DNA of 64,000 bases, taken from Heliocidaris erythrogramma. Its lineage: Eukaryota; Echinodermata; Echinoidea; Camarodonta; Echinometridae. The notes under the pieces are model-generated. The model saw only the letters and a list, made by a program, of their open reading frames with translations, did not search any database and was not told the origin of the DNA. The stretch spans positions 58,365,233 through 58,429,232 of the forward strand of contig CM046853.1 of assembly GCA_025617745.1 (NCBI GenBank). The letters run 5' to 3'. Made by a program: the position numbers and the translations under genes. This document shows, in pieces, positions 10,990-20,556 of the stretch (the first letter of the stretch is position 1; each line of letters begins with the position of its first letter).

Positions 10990-13848
10990 CTACAAAGAAG
11001 ACACAGCGGCCTTCAAGGTGGCTGACGCAAACAAAGCTTCACCTGCGGGAATATCCCTAAGGTAGCAAGAAATGAAGGAATTGGGCGAACGCCAATAAGC
11101 AGCCTTCAAAATATCAACAAGCGCCACACCTTGAAACAGAGCCCAAGGAGTGCTGACACTACGAGTATCATGAGCACGAGGCTTACTGTCGGATAAAAGA
11201 GCCTCTGTGCCAGCGGCCCTAATAGCTTCAACGATCCATCTAGAAATGGAATCAAGAGAGGCAGGAGAAAAAGGCTCTCTAGTGATCAGGAACAACTGAT
11301 CATCCTTACGATAAGACTTAGTCTTATCAATATACCATTTGAGAGCCCTAACAGGACACCAAACTTTGTCCTCACGCACCGAAGAAAGGTCAGAAAGTGG
11401 ACAAAGAAAAATCTCAACAGGACCGGAGGTAGCTGTCTGATTCTTGGCAACGAAAGAAGCCCTAGGAATCAATCTAACACCTTTTCTCTCCCAGCGAACA
11501 TGACCAGGAGTAAGAGAGAGAGCATGAAGAGTACTGCGCCTCTGCCCAGAGGCAATAGCTACCAAAAAGAGCGTCTTAACCGTAAGATGATGAAGCGAAG
11601 CTTCGCCTAACGGTTCAAAAGGAGGTTTCGCCAAGGCCTCCAGGACTTTAGGCAGACTCCAAGACGGCACTAACTTAGAAAACGAAGGTCGTTTCAGAAA
11701 GAACGAACGAATCAAACCGCTTAGTAGCGGGGAATTGGAAATCCCCGAACCATCCGAAAAACCCGAATGAATGGCCCCGATCGCCGAACGGTAGCCTCGG
11801 ATAGTAGAAATAGATCTCCCTTTGTCAAATAACGAGATTAAGAAATCCGCAATTGAACCAATAGGAGCCTTAGAAGGGGTTTGATTTCTCTCTTTGCACC
11901 AAAGGAAAAAGACCGAGAGACGGGAATTGTAAATTTCCCTAGTAGAAACCCTACGACTGGACATTAAAAAGTCCGCGGCTCTATCAGAGAGACCCGACTG
12001 TCTTGCAGATTCCCTGACAGGGGCCAAGCAGTCAAATGAAGAGACTCCGGATTGTGGTGAAGAATCCCCGATAGGGGCTGTAACACCAGATCCGCTCTTA
12101 ACGGGAGAACTAACGGTTGAGCCCTTAGAAGGCTCATAAGTTCCGGAAACCAATTCCTCCTGGGCCAAAAGGGAGCTATTACAAGCACCCTCGCCCGATC
12201 TTCCCTGATTTTCCGCAAGACACGCGGAATCAGTTGGAAGGGAGGAAAGGCGAATCCCTGAAGGTTCTCCCAGCTGAGGGAGAAAGCATCGAGAGCCCAT
12301 GCTCCCTGATCGCGAACACGGGAGCAATACTTCGGCAGCTGGTGATTTAGCACCGACGCAAATAGATCCACTTCCAGTGGACCTAGGCAACTGCGAATGC
12401 GGCAAAATACCTCCGGATGGAGCATCCATTCCGATGGAAGATACCTGCCCCGGGACAGAAAATCCGCAATGAGGTTTTCCCGACCGGGGATGAAAGAGGC
12501 CACGGGTGTGATTGCCATGCGACGACACCACCTCCACAGCTGAGCTGCTAGGGCATTCAGGGCAACCGAACGAGTGCCTCCCTGCCGATTGATATATGCC
12601 GCCACAGTAACATTGTCCGTGAGAATCAGAACCGAACGACTGAGAAGTCGACTTCTGAAATGGAGCAAGGTCAACAGAACTGCCATAAACTCCAGGACAT
12701 TGATATGAGGAAGAGTCCCAAGATGAGACCAATCCCCCGCAACCGTGCTGCCGTTGCAGTGTCCTCCCCACCCCAACCGAGAGGCGTCCGTCGAAACCGA
12801 TATCGACGGAAGAGGGGCAGAGAAGGACCTGCCTCGCGCGAGAAACACCTCGCTCGTCCAACAAGCGAGAAGAGACTTGATCTTTACTGGTACTGGAATC
12901 CAGACCAAAAGAGAGTCTTTTCCCGGCTTGAAGAACCTGAGGAGATGTCTCTGAAAGGGTCTCATGAGGAGCCGGCAGTCCTCTAAAACATCGACTAGAC
13001 TGGCTAGATAACCTAGAAACTGAAGCCACTGTCTGGCCGAGACTCTTCTGGCCAGCAAGAGCTTGCGAGCCGCAGAGACAATGGTGAGAATCCTGTCTCG
13101 ACTGGGCCGAGCTAACTGATTCCTTATGTCTAACACCGCCCCCAGAAAAACTGGGCTGCGAGTGGGGACTAACTCTGACTTTTCCCAATTTATTAGGAAA
13201 CCTAAGTCTTGAGTAAGAGAGACGAGCAAACGAGTCTCGTCCAACAAACGATCGCGCGACTCCGCAAGGAGAAGCCAATCGTCCAGGTAACAAAACAACC
13301 GCAGGCCGCGACGCCTCAGAAAGGCCGCTAGCACCGCTACAACTTGAGTAAAAACCCGAGGGGCCGGGCGCAGCCCGAAGGGAAGAGCCCGAAAACGATA
13401 AGTCTCCGAGAGGAAGGAGAACCCCAGAAGATCGCGAGATGCGCGATGAATGGGAATGTGAAAGTACGCGTCCTTGAGATCTATCGAGACCGCGTAGTCT
13501 TCCCTTTTTATCAACGGAAGAATGGAGGCAAGAGTCTCCATCCGAAAATGAACCGGAGGAATAAATTTGTTTATCCTTTTTAGATTCAGTATCAAACGAA
13601 GTTTTCCCGAGCGCTTGGGAATAACAAATATTGGAGAAAGGGAAAGAGACGGCCTGTCTCTTACCCTTTCTATAGCCCTCTTTTCCAGAAGAGACTCGAT
13701 CTCCTTTGAAGCATGAGATCGAGACAGGGCAGACATGGGAGGTGACCGAATTCTTATAGCCCCTCCGGGGAGCGAATCGCAAAGATCTATGAAGAATCCG
13801 TCTCGCACGACGGAGAGAACAAATGCGTCCCCGGAGATGGCCTCCCAA
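10990..13848 (-). CDS. DIRS tyrosine recombinase (C-terminal third of a long overlapping frame)
   Basis: The open frame is 952 codons, but roughly its first two thirds overlaps the polymerase frame and is Ser-rich with no recognisable fold. The recombinase is probably only the last about 330 residues, from around 12000 down to 10990. There, a SAM-like core-binding region (SDRAADFLMSSRRVSTREIY, then RSISTIRGYRSAIGAIHS) precedes a catalytic domain with an Arg (ASGQRRSTLHAL), the HDTR box (893-896) and the nucleophile Tyr near 929 (SFISCYLRD). It integrates the circular DNA copy without a target duplication. The translation start is unknown. Confidence 0.85.
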   Translation of the reverse strand: MGGHLRGRICSLRRARRILHRSLRFAPRRGYKNSVTSHVCPVSISCFKGDRVSSGKEGYRKGKRQAVSFPFSNICYSQALGKTSFDTESKKDKQIYSSGSFSDGDSCLHSSVDKKGRLRGLDRSQGRVLSHSHSSRISRSSGVLLPLGDLSFSGSSLRAAPGPSGFYSSCSGASGLSEASRPAVVLLPGRLASPCGVARSFVGRDSFARLSYSRLRFPNKLGKVRVSPHSQPSFSGGGVRHKESVSSAQSRQDSHHCLCGSQALAGQKSLGQTVASVSRLSSQSSRCFRGLPAPHETLSETSPQVLQAGKRLSFGLDSSTSKDQVSSRLLDERGVSRARQVLLCPSSVDIGFDGRLSVGVGRTLQRQHGCGGLVSSWDSSSYQCPGVYGSSVDLAPFQKSTSQSFGSDSHGQCYCGGIYQSAGRHSFGCPECPSSSAVEVVSSHGNHTRGLFHPRSGKPHCGFSVPGQVSSIGMDAPSGGILPHSQLPRSTGSGSICVGAKSPAAEVLLPCSRSGSMGSRCFLPQLGEPSGIRLSSLPTDSACLAENQGRSGEGACNSSLLAQEELVSGTYEPSKGSTVSSPVKSGSGVTAPIGDSSPQSGVSSFDCLAPVRESARQSGLSDRAADFLMSSRRVSTREIYNSRLSVFFLWCKERNQTPSKAPIGSIADFLISLFDKGRSISTIRGYRSAIGAIHSGFSDGSGISNSPLLSGLIRSFFLKRPSFSKLVPSWSLPKVLEALAKPPFEPLGEASLHHLTVKTLFLVAIASGQRRSTLHALSLTPGHVRWERKGVRLIPRASFVAKNQTATSGPVEIFLCPLSDLSSVREDKVWCPVRALKWYIDKTKSYRKDDQLFLITREPFSPASLDSISRWIVEAIRAAGTEALLSDSKPRAHDTRSVSTPWALFQGVALVDILKAAYWRSPNSFISCYLRDIPAGEALFASATLKAAVSSL

Positions 13849-14000
13849 GCGGGGAGAAACGCGTGAAGACGGCCACCTACCACATTCGGTTGAACAAGCG
13901 CTCGGGGAAAAACATCAAAACCCAGGCTTGGCCTTCTGCGAAGCCATCGCCTTACCACGAGTACCTCTCGAAATGCCCCTGCCACGACTCCCTCTCCCAC
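11964..14000 (-). CDS. DIRS reverse transcriptase / RNase H
   Basis: Frame of 678 residues. Reverse transcriptase motifs are in order: FVIPKRSGKLRLILNLKRIN (about 125-144), DLKDAYFHIPI (174-184), the catalytic CYLDDWLL (237-244) and LGFLINWEKSEL (267-278). RNase H follows: STDASRLGWGG (403-413), Glu437, TDNVTVAAYINRQGG (461-475) and the late Asp513. The last about 140 residues (VDLFASVLNHQLPKY, FAFPPFQLIP, IAPFWPRRNWFP) form the conserved C-terminal region typical of DIRS polymerases, sometimes described as methyltransferase-like. It copies the element RNA into DNA. Confidence 0.92.
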   Translation of the reverse strand: MGEGVVAGAFREVLVVRRWLRRRPSLGFDVFPRALVQPNVVGGRLHAFLPAWEAISGDAFVLSVVRDGFFIDLCDSLPGGAIRIRSPPMSALSRSHASKEIESLLEKRAIERVRDRPSLSLSPIFVIPKRSGKLRLILNLKRINKFIPPVHFRMETLASILPLIKREDYAVSIDLKDAYFHIPIHRASRDLLGFSFLSETYRFRALPFGLRPAPRVFTQVVAVLAAFLRRRGLRLFCYLDDWLLLAESRDRLLDETRLLVSLTQDLGFLINWEKSELVPTRSPVFLGAVLDIRNQLARPSRDRILTIVSAARKLLLARRVSARQWLQFLGYLASLVDVLEDCRLLMRPFQRHLLRFFKPGKDSLLVWIPVPVKIKSLLACWTSEVFLARGRSFSAPLPSISVSTDASRLGWGGHCNGSTVAGDWSHLGTLPHINVLEFMAVLLTLLHFRSRLLSRSVLILTDNVTVAAYINRQGGTRSVALNALAAQLWRWCRRMAITPVASFIPGRENLIADFLSRGRYLPSEWMLHPEVFCRIRSCLGPLEVDLFASVLNHQLPKYCSRVRDQGAWALDAFSLSWENLQGFAFPPFQLIPRVLRKIREDRARVLVIAPFWPRRNWFPELMSLLRAQPLVLPLRADLVLQPLSGILHHNPESLHLTAWPLSGNLQDSRVSLIEPRTF

Positions 14001-16173
14001 GAGAAGGAGCTGGCTGTGGCTCAGGAGGCGGGACCCTAGACACGCGACTGCGTTGACCCGAAACGGGACCAGCAGGTCTACGCTGAACAGGGGCCCGCGT
14101 TGGCTTAGAGCTAGTGTGAAACTGCTTAGTCATATCCGAGATCTGCTTACGCGCATCGATCTCTCTCTGAAAAACCGTAGCGAATTTACCACCAAAAAGC
14201 GAAGGACCCCGAGACGGAACATCTCGGAGAAGTTGAGCAATGCCCGACTCTCTAACACCCAGTGCCGAGAGAGCCGAGGTCCTGCGACGGAACGTAGCCG
14301 AAGCAGCTGCGGTGGAAAGCTGCGACCACTGCAGACAAAAAAGAGTATGCAACAGGTCGTCAATAATCAGCTTGTCACCATCGGTAACATTCAACTCCTC
14401 CGCCCTGGACCTAAGGTCGGAGAGAAACCCTTGAAACGCCGACAAACGCATCCCCGACCTAACCTGGCTTTCAATATTAGACCAGATCTTATCCTCCGCC
14501 TTGAAAGCGGCGGAGGTAAGCGGATTAGTCGCCCGTAAGCGACGACCAACCTCCAAAATCTCAGGAGACAGAGTCTTAGCCTTAAAAAAGCTGTCTTGGT
14601 CCTGAGAACAAAAGGCAAAGGCCTTACCCTTGACCGCATTAGAGCGCTTAACCAACAGCGCGGCCTCAATGCGGTCATACTCCAGCTTGAAAACCTCCTC
14701 AAGAGCAATACCCTCAGAGGAATCCTGCTGCTTAAATTTCCAACGCGAAGTCGAACCCTGCGCGCGGGTTGACTGAAATTCAGGGAGATATTTGGACAAC
14801 AAAGCAATCGCTTCTACCCCGCGAAGAGCAAGCGATTGAGACTCCGTCTGCCCAAGCGATTCGGGAACCGAAGCTTGAGAAGCCACATCCGAATCTGGTT
14901 CCACTCGAGTGGAATGAGACAAAGGAGCACTAACAAAGGCCTCCGCAGGCAGAGCCTCGCATGGTTCAACAAAAGTCTCCTCGCCCGGCGGAGCCCCAAG
15001 GGCCGCGGGAATAGGAGGCACATGCGAGTCCGACTCAGACAAAGAGGAATCAATCACAAAAGGCTGATTAGACTCAAGGCGAGATCCCTGAATAGGGACA
15101 GAAGTCAGGGTTGAAGTAGCCGGTACAAAGGACCAACCCTGATTCTGAGCAAAAGCCCGCATCATACTGAACATGTCAGCTTGAGAGGAGCTAGCTGGGT
15201 TAGCCAGGTCAGACGGGCAAGAGGCCGGCAAAGCCTTGCCACTTTTTGCCTTCTTCTTGGCCTTTTTCTTGGCTGGCTCGACAAAAGTCGTAGCCGAAAC
15301 CCTTTTCTTAGAACGCTTAATCGGATTCGTTCGGGTCCCCGAAGCCTCTTCGGAAACACGAACCGATCCCTCCGCGGAGGGGCGTTCACTTCCCATAAAG
15401 GGATTGGAGCGCTCATGGCGTAAGCCTAGAGAATCGCCCAAATCACCCATATTGGCTAAGCAAGAAGATGCAGTAGCCTTGGGTTGGGAGCTAAAAGCTC
15501 CCAGTGCGTGGGCAGACCGAGATGACTCGGTATGTGCCCGATGACTACTAAAGGCGTGTGAACCCGCTATTGGACCGCTCGAAAGCAGCAATAGGGGAGC
15601 ACTAGTAGTCACGCACTCAGGTGAAAACACCTGTTGCTCCGAAGAGCGTCCATAATTGTTAGCTCGAGCATTCCCATTAGCTGGCAATGTAGACAGCCCA
15701 GGAAGTACTCGTTCCCCCATATGGCGTTTGCCGGGGGCTAGGGTTTGAGAACCCAGACCAACATGGACTAAGCCCGTGGGCTGCCCTGCAGTAGTGGGGC
15801 ACGTCTCCCCTAACGGATCAGAGCGAGTGAACGCTACCGTACGGGAAACAACAGCCCCCCCCTCTGGTCTCAGCGACCGGGGGATTGGATTCGAGATATC
15901 CAAACCACTAGAATCTGACGCCACCCACCCCGAAACCACGGGCTTCGGAGTTGACAATCCCGATTCAGTTAACGCCACCCGTCCCGAAGCCGCAAGCTCC
16001 GAGACTGGCAAACTCTGCAAGGAAACACCACTAGGCAACTTACCCTTAGCCCTCCTCCCTCCCCCGTGTACCGCAGTACTCGGGGGAGTTCTGGAGGGCC
16101 GAGTCGTCTTGCTAGACGACTCTTCGGAAGAAGCAGGTCTCCTTGACCTAGCTGCTTCTTCTTCCGAATCCAT
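13915..16173 (-). CDS. DIRS gag-like protein
   Basis: Open frame of about 750 residues if it starts at MDSEEEAARS (16173); an upstream in-frame ATG at 16215 is less likely. The region just before the ATG reads like a 3' splice site (TGTTTTATTGCAG), so a leader intron is possible. The N-terminal half is Ser/Pro-rich and low complexity. The C-terminal part (about residues 500-680) looks helical, and the tail is Arg/Gly-rich (GRGSRGRGISRGTRGK), suited to nucleic-acid binding. It overlaps the start of the polymerase frame slightly. Position and composition, not a domain hit, support the gag call. Confidence 0.75.
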   Translation of the reverse strand: MDSEEEAARSRRPASSEESSSKTTRPSRTPPSTAVHGGGRRAKGKLPSGVSLQSLPVSELAASGRVALTESGLSTPKPVVSGWVASDSSGLDISNPIPRSLRPEGGAVVSRTVAFTRSDPLGETCPTTAGQPTGLVHVGLGSQTLAPGKRHMGERVLPGLSTLPANGNARANNYGRSSEQQVFSPECVTTSAPLLLLSSGPIAGSHAFSSHRAHTESSRSAHALGAFSSQPKATASSCLANMGDLGDSLGLRHERSNPFMGSERPSAEGSVRVSEEASGTRTNPIKRSKKRVSATTFVEPAKKKAKKKAKSGKALPASCPSDLANPASSSQADMFSMMRAFAQNQGWSFVPATSTLTSVPIQGSRLESNQPFVIDSSLSESDSHVPPIPAALGAPPGEETFVEPCEALPAEAFVSAPLSHSTRVEPDSDVASQASVPESLGQTESQSLALRGVEAIALLSKYLPEFQSTRAQGSTSRWKFKQQDSSEGIALEEVFKLEYDRIEAALLVKRSNAVKGKAFAFCSQDQDSFFKAKTLSPEILEVGRRLRATNPLTSAAFKAEDKIWSNIESQVRSGMRLSAFQGFLSDLRSRAEELNVTDGDKLIIDDLLHTLFCLQWSQLSTAAASATFRRRTSALSALGVRESGIAQLLRDVPSRGPSLFGGKFATVFQREIDARKQISDMTKQFHTSSKPTRAPVQRRPAGPVSGQRSRVSRVPPPEPQPAPSRGRGSRGRGISRGTRGKAMASQKAKPGF

Positions 16174-16596
16174 ACCACTGCAATAAAACAGACAATAAAG
16201 TATACTTTTTCTCAAAATAAGAAATACTTCAACTGAATGCAGTAAATAAGGGTAAAATTATTTGGGAGATACGCACTAAAGAAATTTTCACAGCCTAAAA
16301 ACCGTAAGAATAAACGCCGAACCCGAAGGCTCGGTGACAAACGGAAACACCCGCAAACACGGAAATATCTACGTGGGGCTGACCGTGAAAGAGAAAAATA
16401 AATGCCAAGAAAGGGAATCAAAAAATCCCTTGCAATCGGCAAGAGTGACTAATAAAACACAAAGTACTATAATCTAAACGAATATAGGTACCTAAAAGTG
16501 CTTTAACTATGTGAAAAAGCGCACCAAAAAGATACTATACGACCTGATTTCAGGAGCGCTGTGACTATACGTCCTAACTCGTCGGGGGCGAGCAAG

Positions 16597-16765
16597 AAAG
16601 AGGAAGATGGCCGTAGCGTATTGACGCGCGTGAGTGGCAAAGGGGACAATAGGATTACGGGGGGTGCGCACAATATTGTGACACATGTGTGATAATTCTC
16701 GAAGGGGTCCCGTAGTCAAGACTACAGGCATAATAGGTAGGTATATATGATTTATTGCAGTAAAT
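16597..16765. repeat. DIRS right inverted terminal repeat (5' side of element)
   Basis: This is the complement of the left repeat over about 145 bases. It is followed by an end-specific tail, ATATATGATTTATTGCAGTAAA, that also recurs inverted in the internal complementary region. Transcription of the element would start in or near this repeat. Confidence 0.9.
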
Positions 16766-18064
16766 CTTGGGATCGCAAGCGCACATCGATCTCTTCGATC
16801 GCGCACACAGAAAAACAGGACTTTTCTGTGTACACGATAGGGACCTAATTTTTATTTTAATCACAAAATTCTTTTGGGGAGATGTCAGCGCCTGCGTGTG
16901 AGTGCCCCTATCTCTAAATCTATTTATTATTACTAGTTTAGGCCTATACATGTAGGCCTAGAACTAGTAGATCTAGGCTAGGCACGCTCATCCAACACGA
17001 GAGGGCGCATTCTCTGTGTTCATTTCTGCTGTACAAAAGTTGCGACACGCTAGATCGGTCACCTGTCCATTCGCTATCATGCACACCCCCTTCAAAGTTC
17101 CCATTCTAGGGGCTTTTATATAAATCAATGGTTAAAAGAAATATGACGTCATTTTCCTTGCGACTTCAGCTTTACAATGCAAGTATTTTTCGCCAACGAC
17201 GACATCATAATCCATACGCAAATTGTGTTTGAATATGACTATAAGTACCACTTTTGCTTCAATTTGTCCGATTTTGTGAATATAATTTAAGTATCAGACA
17301 CATTACATCAAAAGTACATAGGCCTAGGCCTATTCTACTATAAAATTTAAATTGTAAGGATTGATTTGATACCATATTCGAGACGGTTCTTTCTGCCACT
17401 AACTGCCAAGACGGCTCGAAAAAACCCTTGTTTTGCGGTGAATTTTCCAACATGTAGCCTAGTCCCGTATATTGACGAATTTGAACCGAATGCAACACGC
17501 GCATGCGCACTGATCAGCTGATCTCTCGGACATCAAAAATGCAGACGAATTTGCCGACTGCCCATTGGCGAGGTTGTCGCATATAAAAAATCATAACTAT
17601 AGTTATATTAATTTTACGTCTAGATCAATACATTTTCATGTTCTGTGACAAAATCTCTTCAATTTAAGTTTCACTAGATTTTCATGAGCATTAAAAAATA
17701 TGTGAGCGTGCCTATCTAGGCCTAGGCTACTACTACTAGTACTAGGCCTACATCTTATTTTTACCCACATCAGCAAGCAATGGTCATATTGACCATTAGG
17801 ATCATATACATGTGTGTATACTGGGTATTGGGGATACAGATGTAATTTTGTTTGAAATGGAGGTTTTTGTGGGCAAACTGATACTTAGGTATCAGTCTAT
17901 ACATATGAATTTACAAGTTCGTTAAGACACAAAATGTAGAAAGTTATAAAAACTTACATTTACAGCCTTGTTTTTGGTAGTTGTTACACAGACATCGATA
18001 CGTATGACGACTGCTCTCAATATGTTGCGCACTAGTGAGGCCGCTCTACATGGTTACGCACCAT
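16766..18064. other. Probable first intron of the coiled-coil gene, upstream of the DIRS element
   Basis: No supported exon. Many TAGGCCTA-like words. A CCAAT box (inverted, 17561-17565) and an NRF1-type palindrome CGCGCATGCGCA (17500-17511) lie about 60 bases apart, followed on the minus strand by an open stretch starting MLENSPQNKGFFEPSW (17440 downward). That could be an alternative first exon, but its only nearby donor (ATATG|GTATCA) is poor and would not enter the main frame. Confidence 0.4.
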
Positions 18065-18334
18065 AAGGGCCACACTGACGACGTAAAAAATTTTAAAATA
18101 TTACGTACGTACGTAATAATACTACGTACCTACGTATTAAATACTACGTACCTACGTATTAAATACTACGTACGTACGTGATAATTACTACGTACGTACG
18201 TATTATTATTACGTACGTACGTAGTAATTATTACGTACGTACAGTACGTAGTAATTATTACGTACGTACGTACATAGTATTATTACGTACGTACGTAATA
18301 TTTTTTATTTTGTTACGTCGTCAGTTTGGCCCTT
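18065..18334. repeat. MITE with an ACGT/TACG palindromic core
   Basis: Termini AAGGGCCACACTGACGACGT (18065) and the complement ACGTCGTCAGTTTGGCCCTT (end 18334) differ at one position. The interior (18100-18295) is a run of TACGTACGTA blocks separated by short AT spacers. Each block is itself palindromic, so the whole element is self-complementary at two scales. Confidence 0.8.
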
Positions 18335-19040
18335 CCAGGTCTTCGTAGGAGATCGACGAACCAATCGCGCCGGTACCACTACGAGCGCTGAGGGCTCCCT
18401 TCAACATAATCGTGAAAAATACTAAATGGATGCTCTGACGGGTCTTGATAGGTGTTATCGAAAAAAAGGACCCAAAATTTCAGGAAACCCTCTTCAAAGG
18501 TCACAAAACAAACTGGTAAGTTTTAATCATCTATTATTCACCACCATTAGTTATATTTAAGTAAACTCCAAGATATGGGTTTCACTTAGTTAAATATAGC
18601 CAAAAATGCACAGTGATACATATTAGTACCTTACTGCGGCAGCCCGAACACTACTTGTTCGGGCTGCGATCTGCAGTCCTTTGATTGCATGGATGTCTCT
18701 TAATTACAAGGTCATTTGTCAAAATGATAGCCATGAAACATGACATTATTTGATTTTAGGCAACTTTAGGTACTTACAATATTTTACGATTGACTGTCGT
18801 CTTTCTTTTCAATGAGGATGATACAAAAAAGGCCTATTTATCTCCAAAAGCCTGTACTAAAAACTTCAGTAGGTCGGTGTTTTGCTTGCAATGCGCATGC
18901 GTCAGGAGCTCCAATAATTATATAGATAAGAAGGGAGCATTATGAATATTCATTAAGACGAGTGGCAGGCAGGAGCTCGAGCGAGTAGCGAATTCGATCG
19001 CTGGATATCAGTGGATATATGAATATTCATTAATCCTGTG
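18335..19040. other. Non-coding stretch, nothing assigned
   Basis: No exon or repeat that I can support. An NRF1-like GCGCATGCGTCAG is at 18893-18905. A short inverted word (CCCGAACACTACTTGTTCGGG, about 18642) may be a small hairpin. Confidence 0.4.
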
Positions 19041-19208
19041 ACGAAAACTATGCCGTCGTTGTAATAATTATTCATAGGCGCATGCGCAAGTACCTATTTT
19101 CACTTTTGCTTCAACAACATGGCGAATGGGACTGGTTTCGAAAATTGAAAGTAAAAAGTGAAATTCATCGATTCTACACATTTTTTAGGAAAAGCTGATT
19201 TGCGGAAG
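19041..19208 (+). promoter_or_regulatory. Candidate plus-strand promoter and first exon
   Basis: A GCGCATGCGC palindrome (NRF1 type, about 19078-19087) is followed about 40 bases later by AACATGGCGAATGG (YY1-like, 19125-19138) in sense orientation, then by a consensus donor GGAAG|GTATGT at 19209. This is the layout of a TATA-less promoter with a short 5' exon. The ATG inside it opens only nine codons. No downstream exon can be tied to it, though the candidate exons at 32563-33645 are on the same strand. Confidence 0.35.
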
Positions 19209-19756
19209 GTATGTTGCATCGTATATATGATACTTTAATTTAAAAAAAAAGCTTATATGGTCATATTTTCAATGGTCATTTGAACATTGGTAAATTGTGA
19301 GACCCACCGAATCGTACTGGTTTCACTCAGGACGCTGCCACTTCGTGGCACTGGCAGCGTCCCGGGGCTAATTAGTTCCGTACTCACTATTGCCTGCGTT
19401 ACTACACAGTCGGCAATGGCGTGTACCTATGAGTGTTTTTACCATATTAGTTACATCTTCCTCAGCAAGAATTGCTTGTAAAATCTGTCATGCTTGGGCA
19501 GAGGATGGCAGATTTTATTCACAAGTTTCTCGCTGGATGACGTTGGGAAAACACTTCCCCACGACTGGCCAACGCCTGCGCCAGGTCTCTGGCTCAGGTA
19601 GTCAAGTCGGCTTCAGTCCCCGGCTCACGGCCCGGCCCCCTGCACGGTACGGAAGCATGCCATAATTAACAATCACACACGGATGAGGCGACGAAAAGGA
19701 CGTCAACATTGATTTTCATTTATCAGATTATCTTGTTCAACTTTCTACCAACTTAC

Positions 19757-19912
19757 CTTTGTTCATCGAATCGTTGTTATGCCTTAAATCTGTTATCCTA
19801 TACTAAAAAGGAAGAAAATAGTCTATCATCTAGCTCTCAATATGTCAGTATCCATTGGAAAGTTAAGTTTTTGTCGAGGCCCTGTTCGCCGCCATCTTGA
19901 CTTTTCGTGGTA
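19757..19912 (-). promoter_or_regulatory. Candidate promoter and 5' untranslated exon of the coiled-coil gene
   Basis: On the minus strand an inverted CCAAT box and CACATGACC lie at about 19912-19930, then CAAGATGGCGGCGAA (canonical YY1 site, 19884-19899), then about 130 bases later a strong donor AACAAAG|GTAAGT at 19757. The upstream ATGs open only short frames, so this would be untranslated. Splicing to the acceptor at 9887 would make the first intron 9.87 kb and place the DIRS element inside it. The link is inferred from order and strand only. Confidence 0.5.
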
Positions 19913-20205
19913 ATTGATTGGTCACATGACCGTGGTTGCTCGGTTACGTCGATGGTGGTAAATGGTTTTCCGTATTGTTTTGTTTTTAGGCCTATGTCAG
20001 TCAATTATGACTATTTAAGCCTATTGAATAAGTGTCAAGCCCTTTGAATAATGAGACCTCAGTATGCAAAACATTATAATGGTTATTGATTGTCAGTGCA
20101 GGTATCTTCTATCATTGCATACTTTTTATTGATTACGGGCTTATTCAATGTCATGTTCTTCTTTATCATGAATTTACCACACATTGATCAAACTGACCAG
20201 AGCTG

Positions 20206-20556
20206 ATTACTTCTTCTTCTTCTAATTCTTCTTCTTCTTCTTCTTTTTCTTCTAGCTTTTTCTTCTTCTTCTTCTTCTTCTTCTTCTTCTTCTTCTTCTT
20301 CTTCTTCTTTTTCTTCTTCTTTTTCTTCTTCTTTTCTTCTTCTTTCCTTTTTCTTCCCCTCCTTCTTCTTATTCTTCTTCTTCTTCTTCGATCTTCCCTT
20401 CTTCTTCTTCTTCTTCTTCTTCTTGTTCTTATTCTTCTTCTTCCCCTCTTTCTTTTCCTTCTTCTTCTTCTTCCCATCCTTCCTCTCCTTCTTCTCCTAC
20501 TTCTTCTCCTCCTTTTTCTTCTCCTTCCTCTCCCCCTAAGTTCTTCTTCTTATTTT
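20206..20556. repeat. Long TTC/CTT trinucleotide tract
   Basis: About 350 bases of almost pure pyrimidine on the plus strand, mainly TTC repeats with T and C interruptions. Such mirror-like tracts can form triplexes. The Lys/Glu/Arg-rich reading frames across it are artefacts. Confidence 0.9.

Larger units (their letters stand above)
10578..16765 (-). mobile_element. DIRS-type tyrosine-recombinase retrotransposon, looks whole
   Basis: About 6.19 kb, coding on the minus strand. It has inverted terminal repeats (left about 10578-10780, right about 16597-16765) and an internal complementary region (10829-10922), the hallmark layout of DIRS elements. Three long open frames are present: gag-like, reverse transcriptase/RNase H, and tyrosine recombinase. 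The arms match closely over about 150 bases and the frames are open, so the insertion is probably young; no breaks are evident. No target duplication is seen at the ends, as expected for recombinase-mediated insertion. It lies upstream of the coiled-coil gene's start codon, in the same orientation, probably in its first intron. Confidence 0.93.

Noticed and set aside
12000-13848. A separate Ser-rich protein in the long frame overlapping the DIRS polymerase
   Set aside because: It is the out-of-frame shadow of the reverse transcriptase/RNase H region; only the part past it looks like recombinase.
12660-15544. Many plus-strand open frames opposite the DIRS genes
   Set aside because: Antisense shadows of the gag and polymerase frames, with no independent features.
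17259-17510. Alternative first coding exon of the coiled-coil gene starting MLENSPQNKG
   Set aside because: The promoter-like words are suggestive, but its donor is weak and no available phase enters the main reading frame.
18100-18295. CRISPR-like or operator array
   Set aside because: The TACGTACGTA blocks lie within a MITE with inverted ends; no unique spacers of equal length, and the DNA is eukaryotic.
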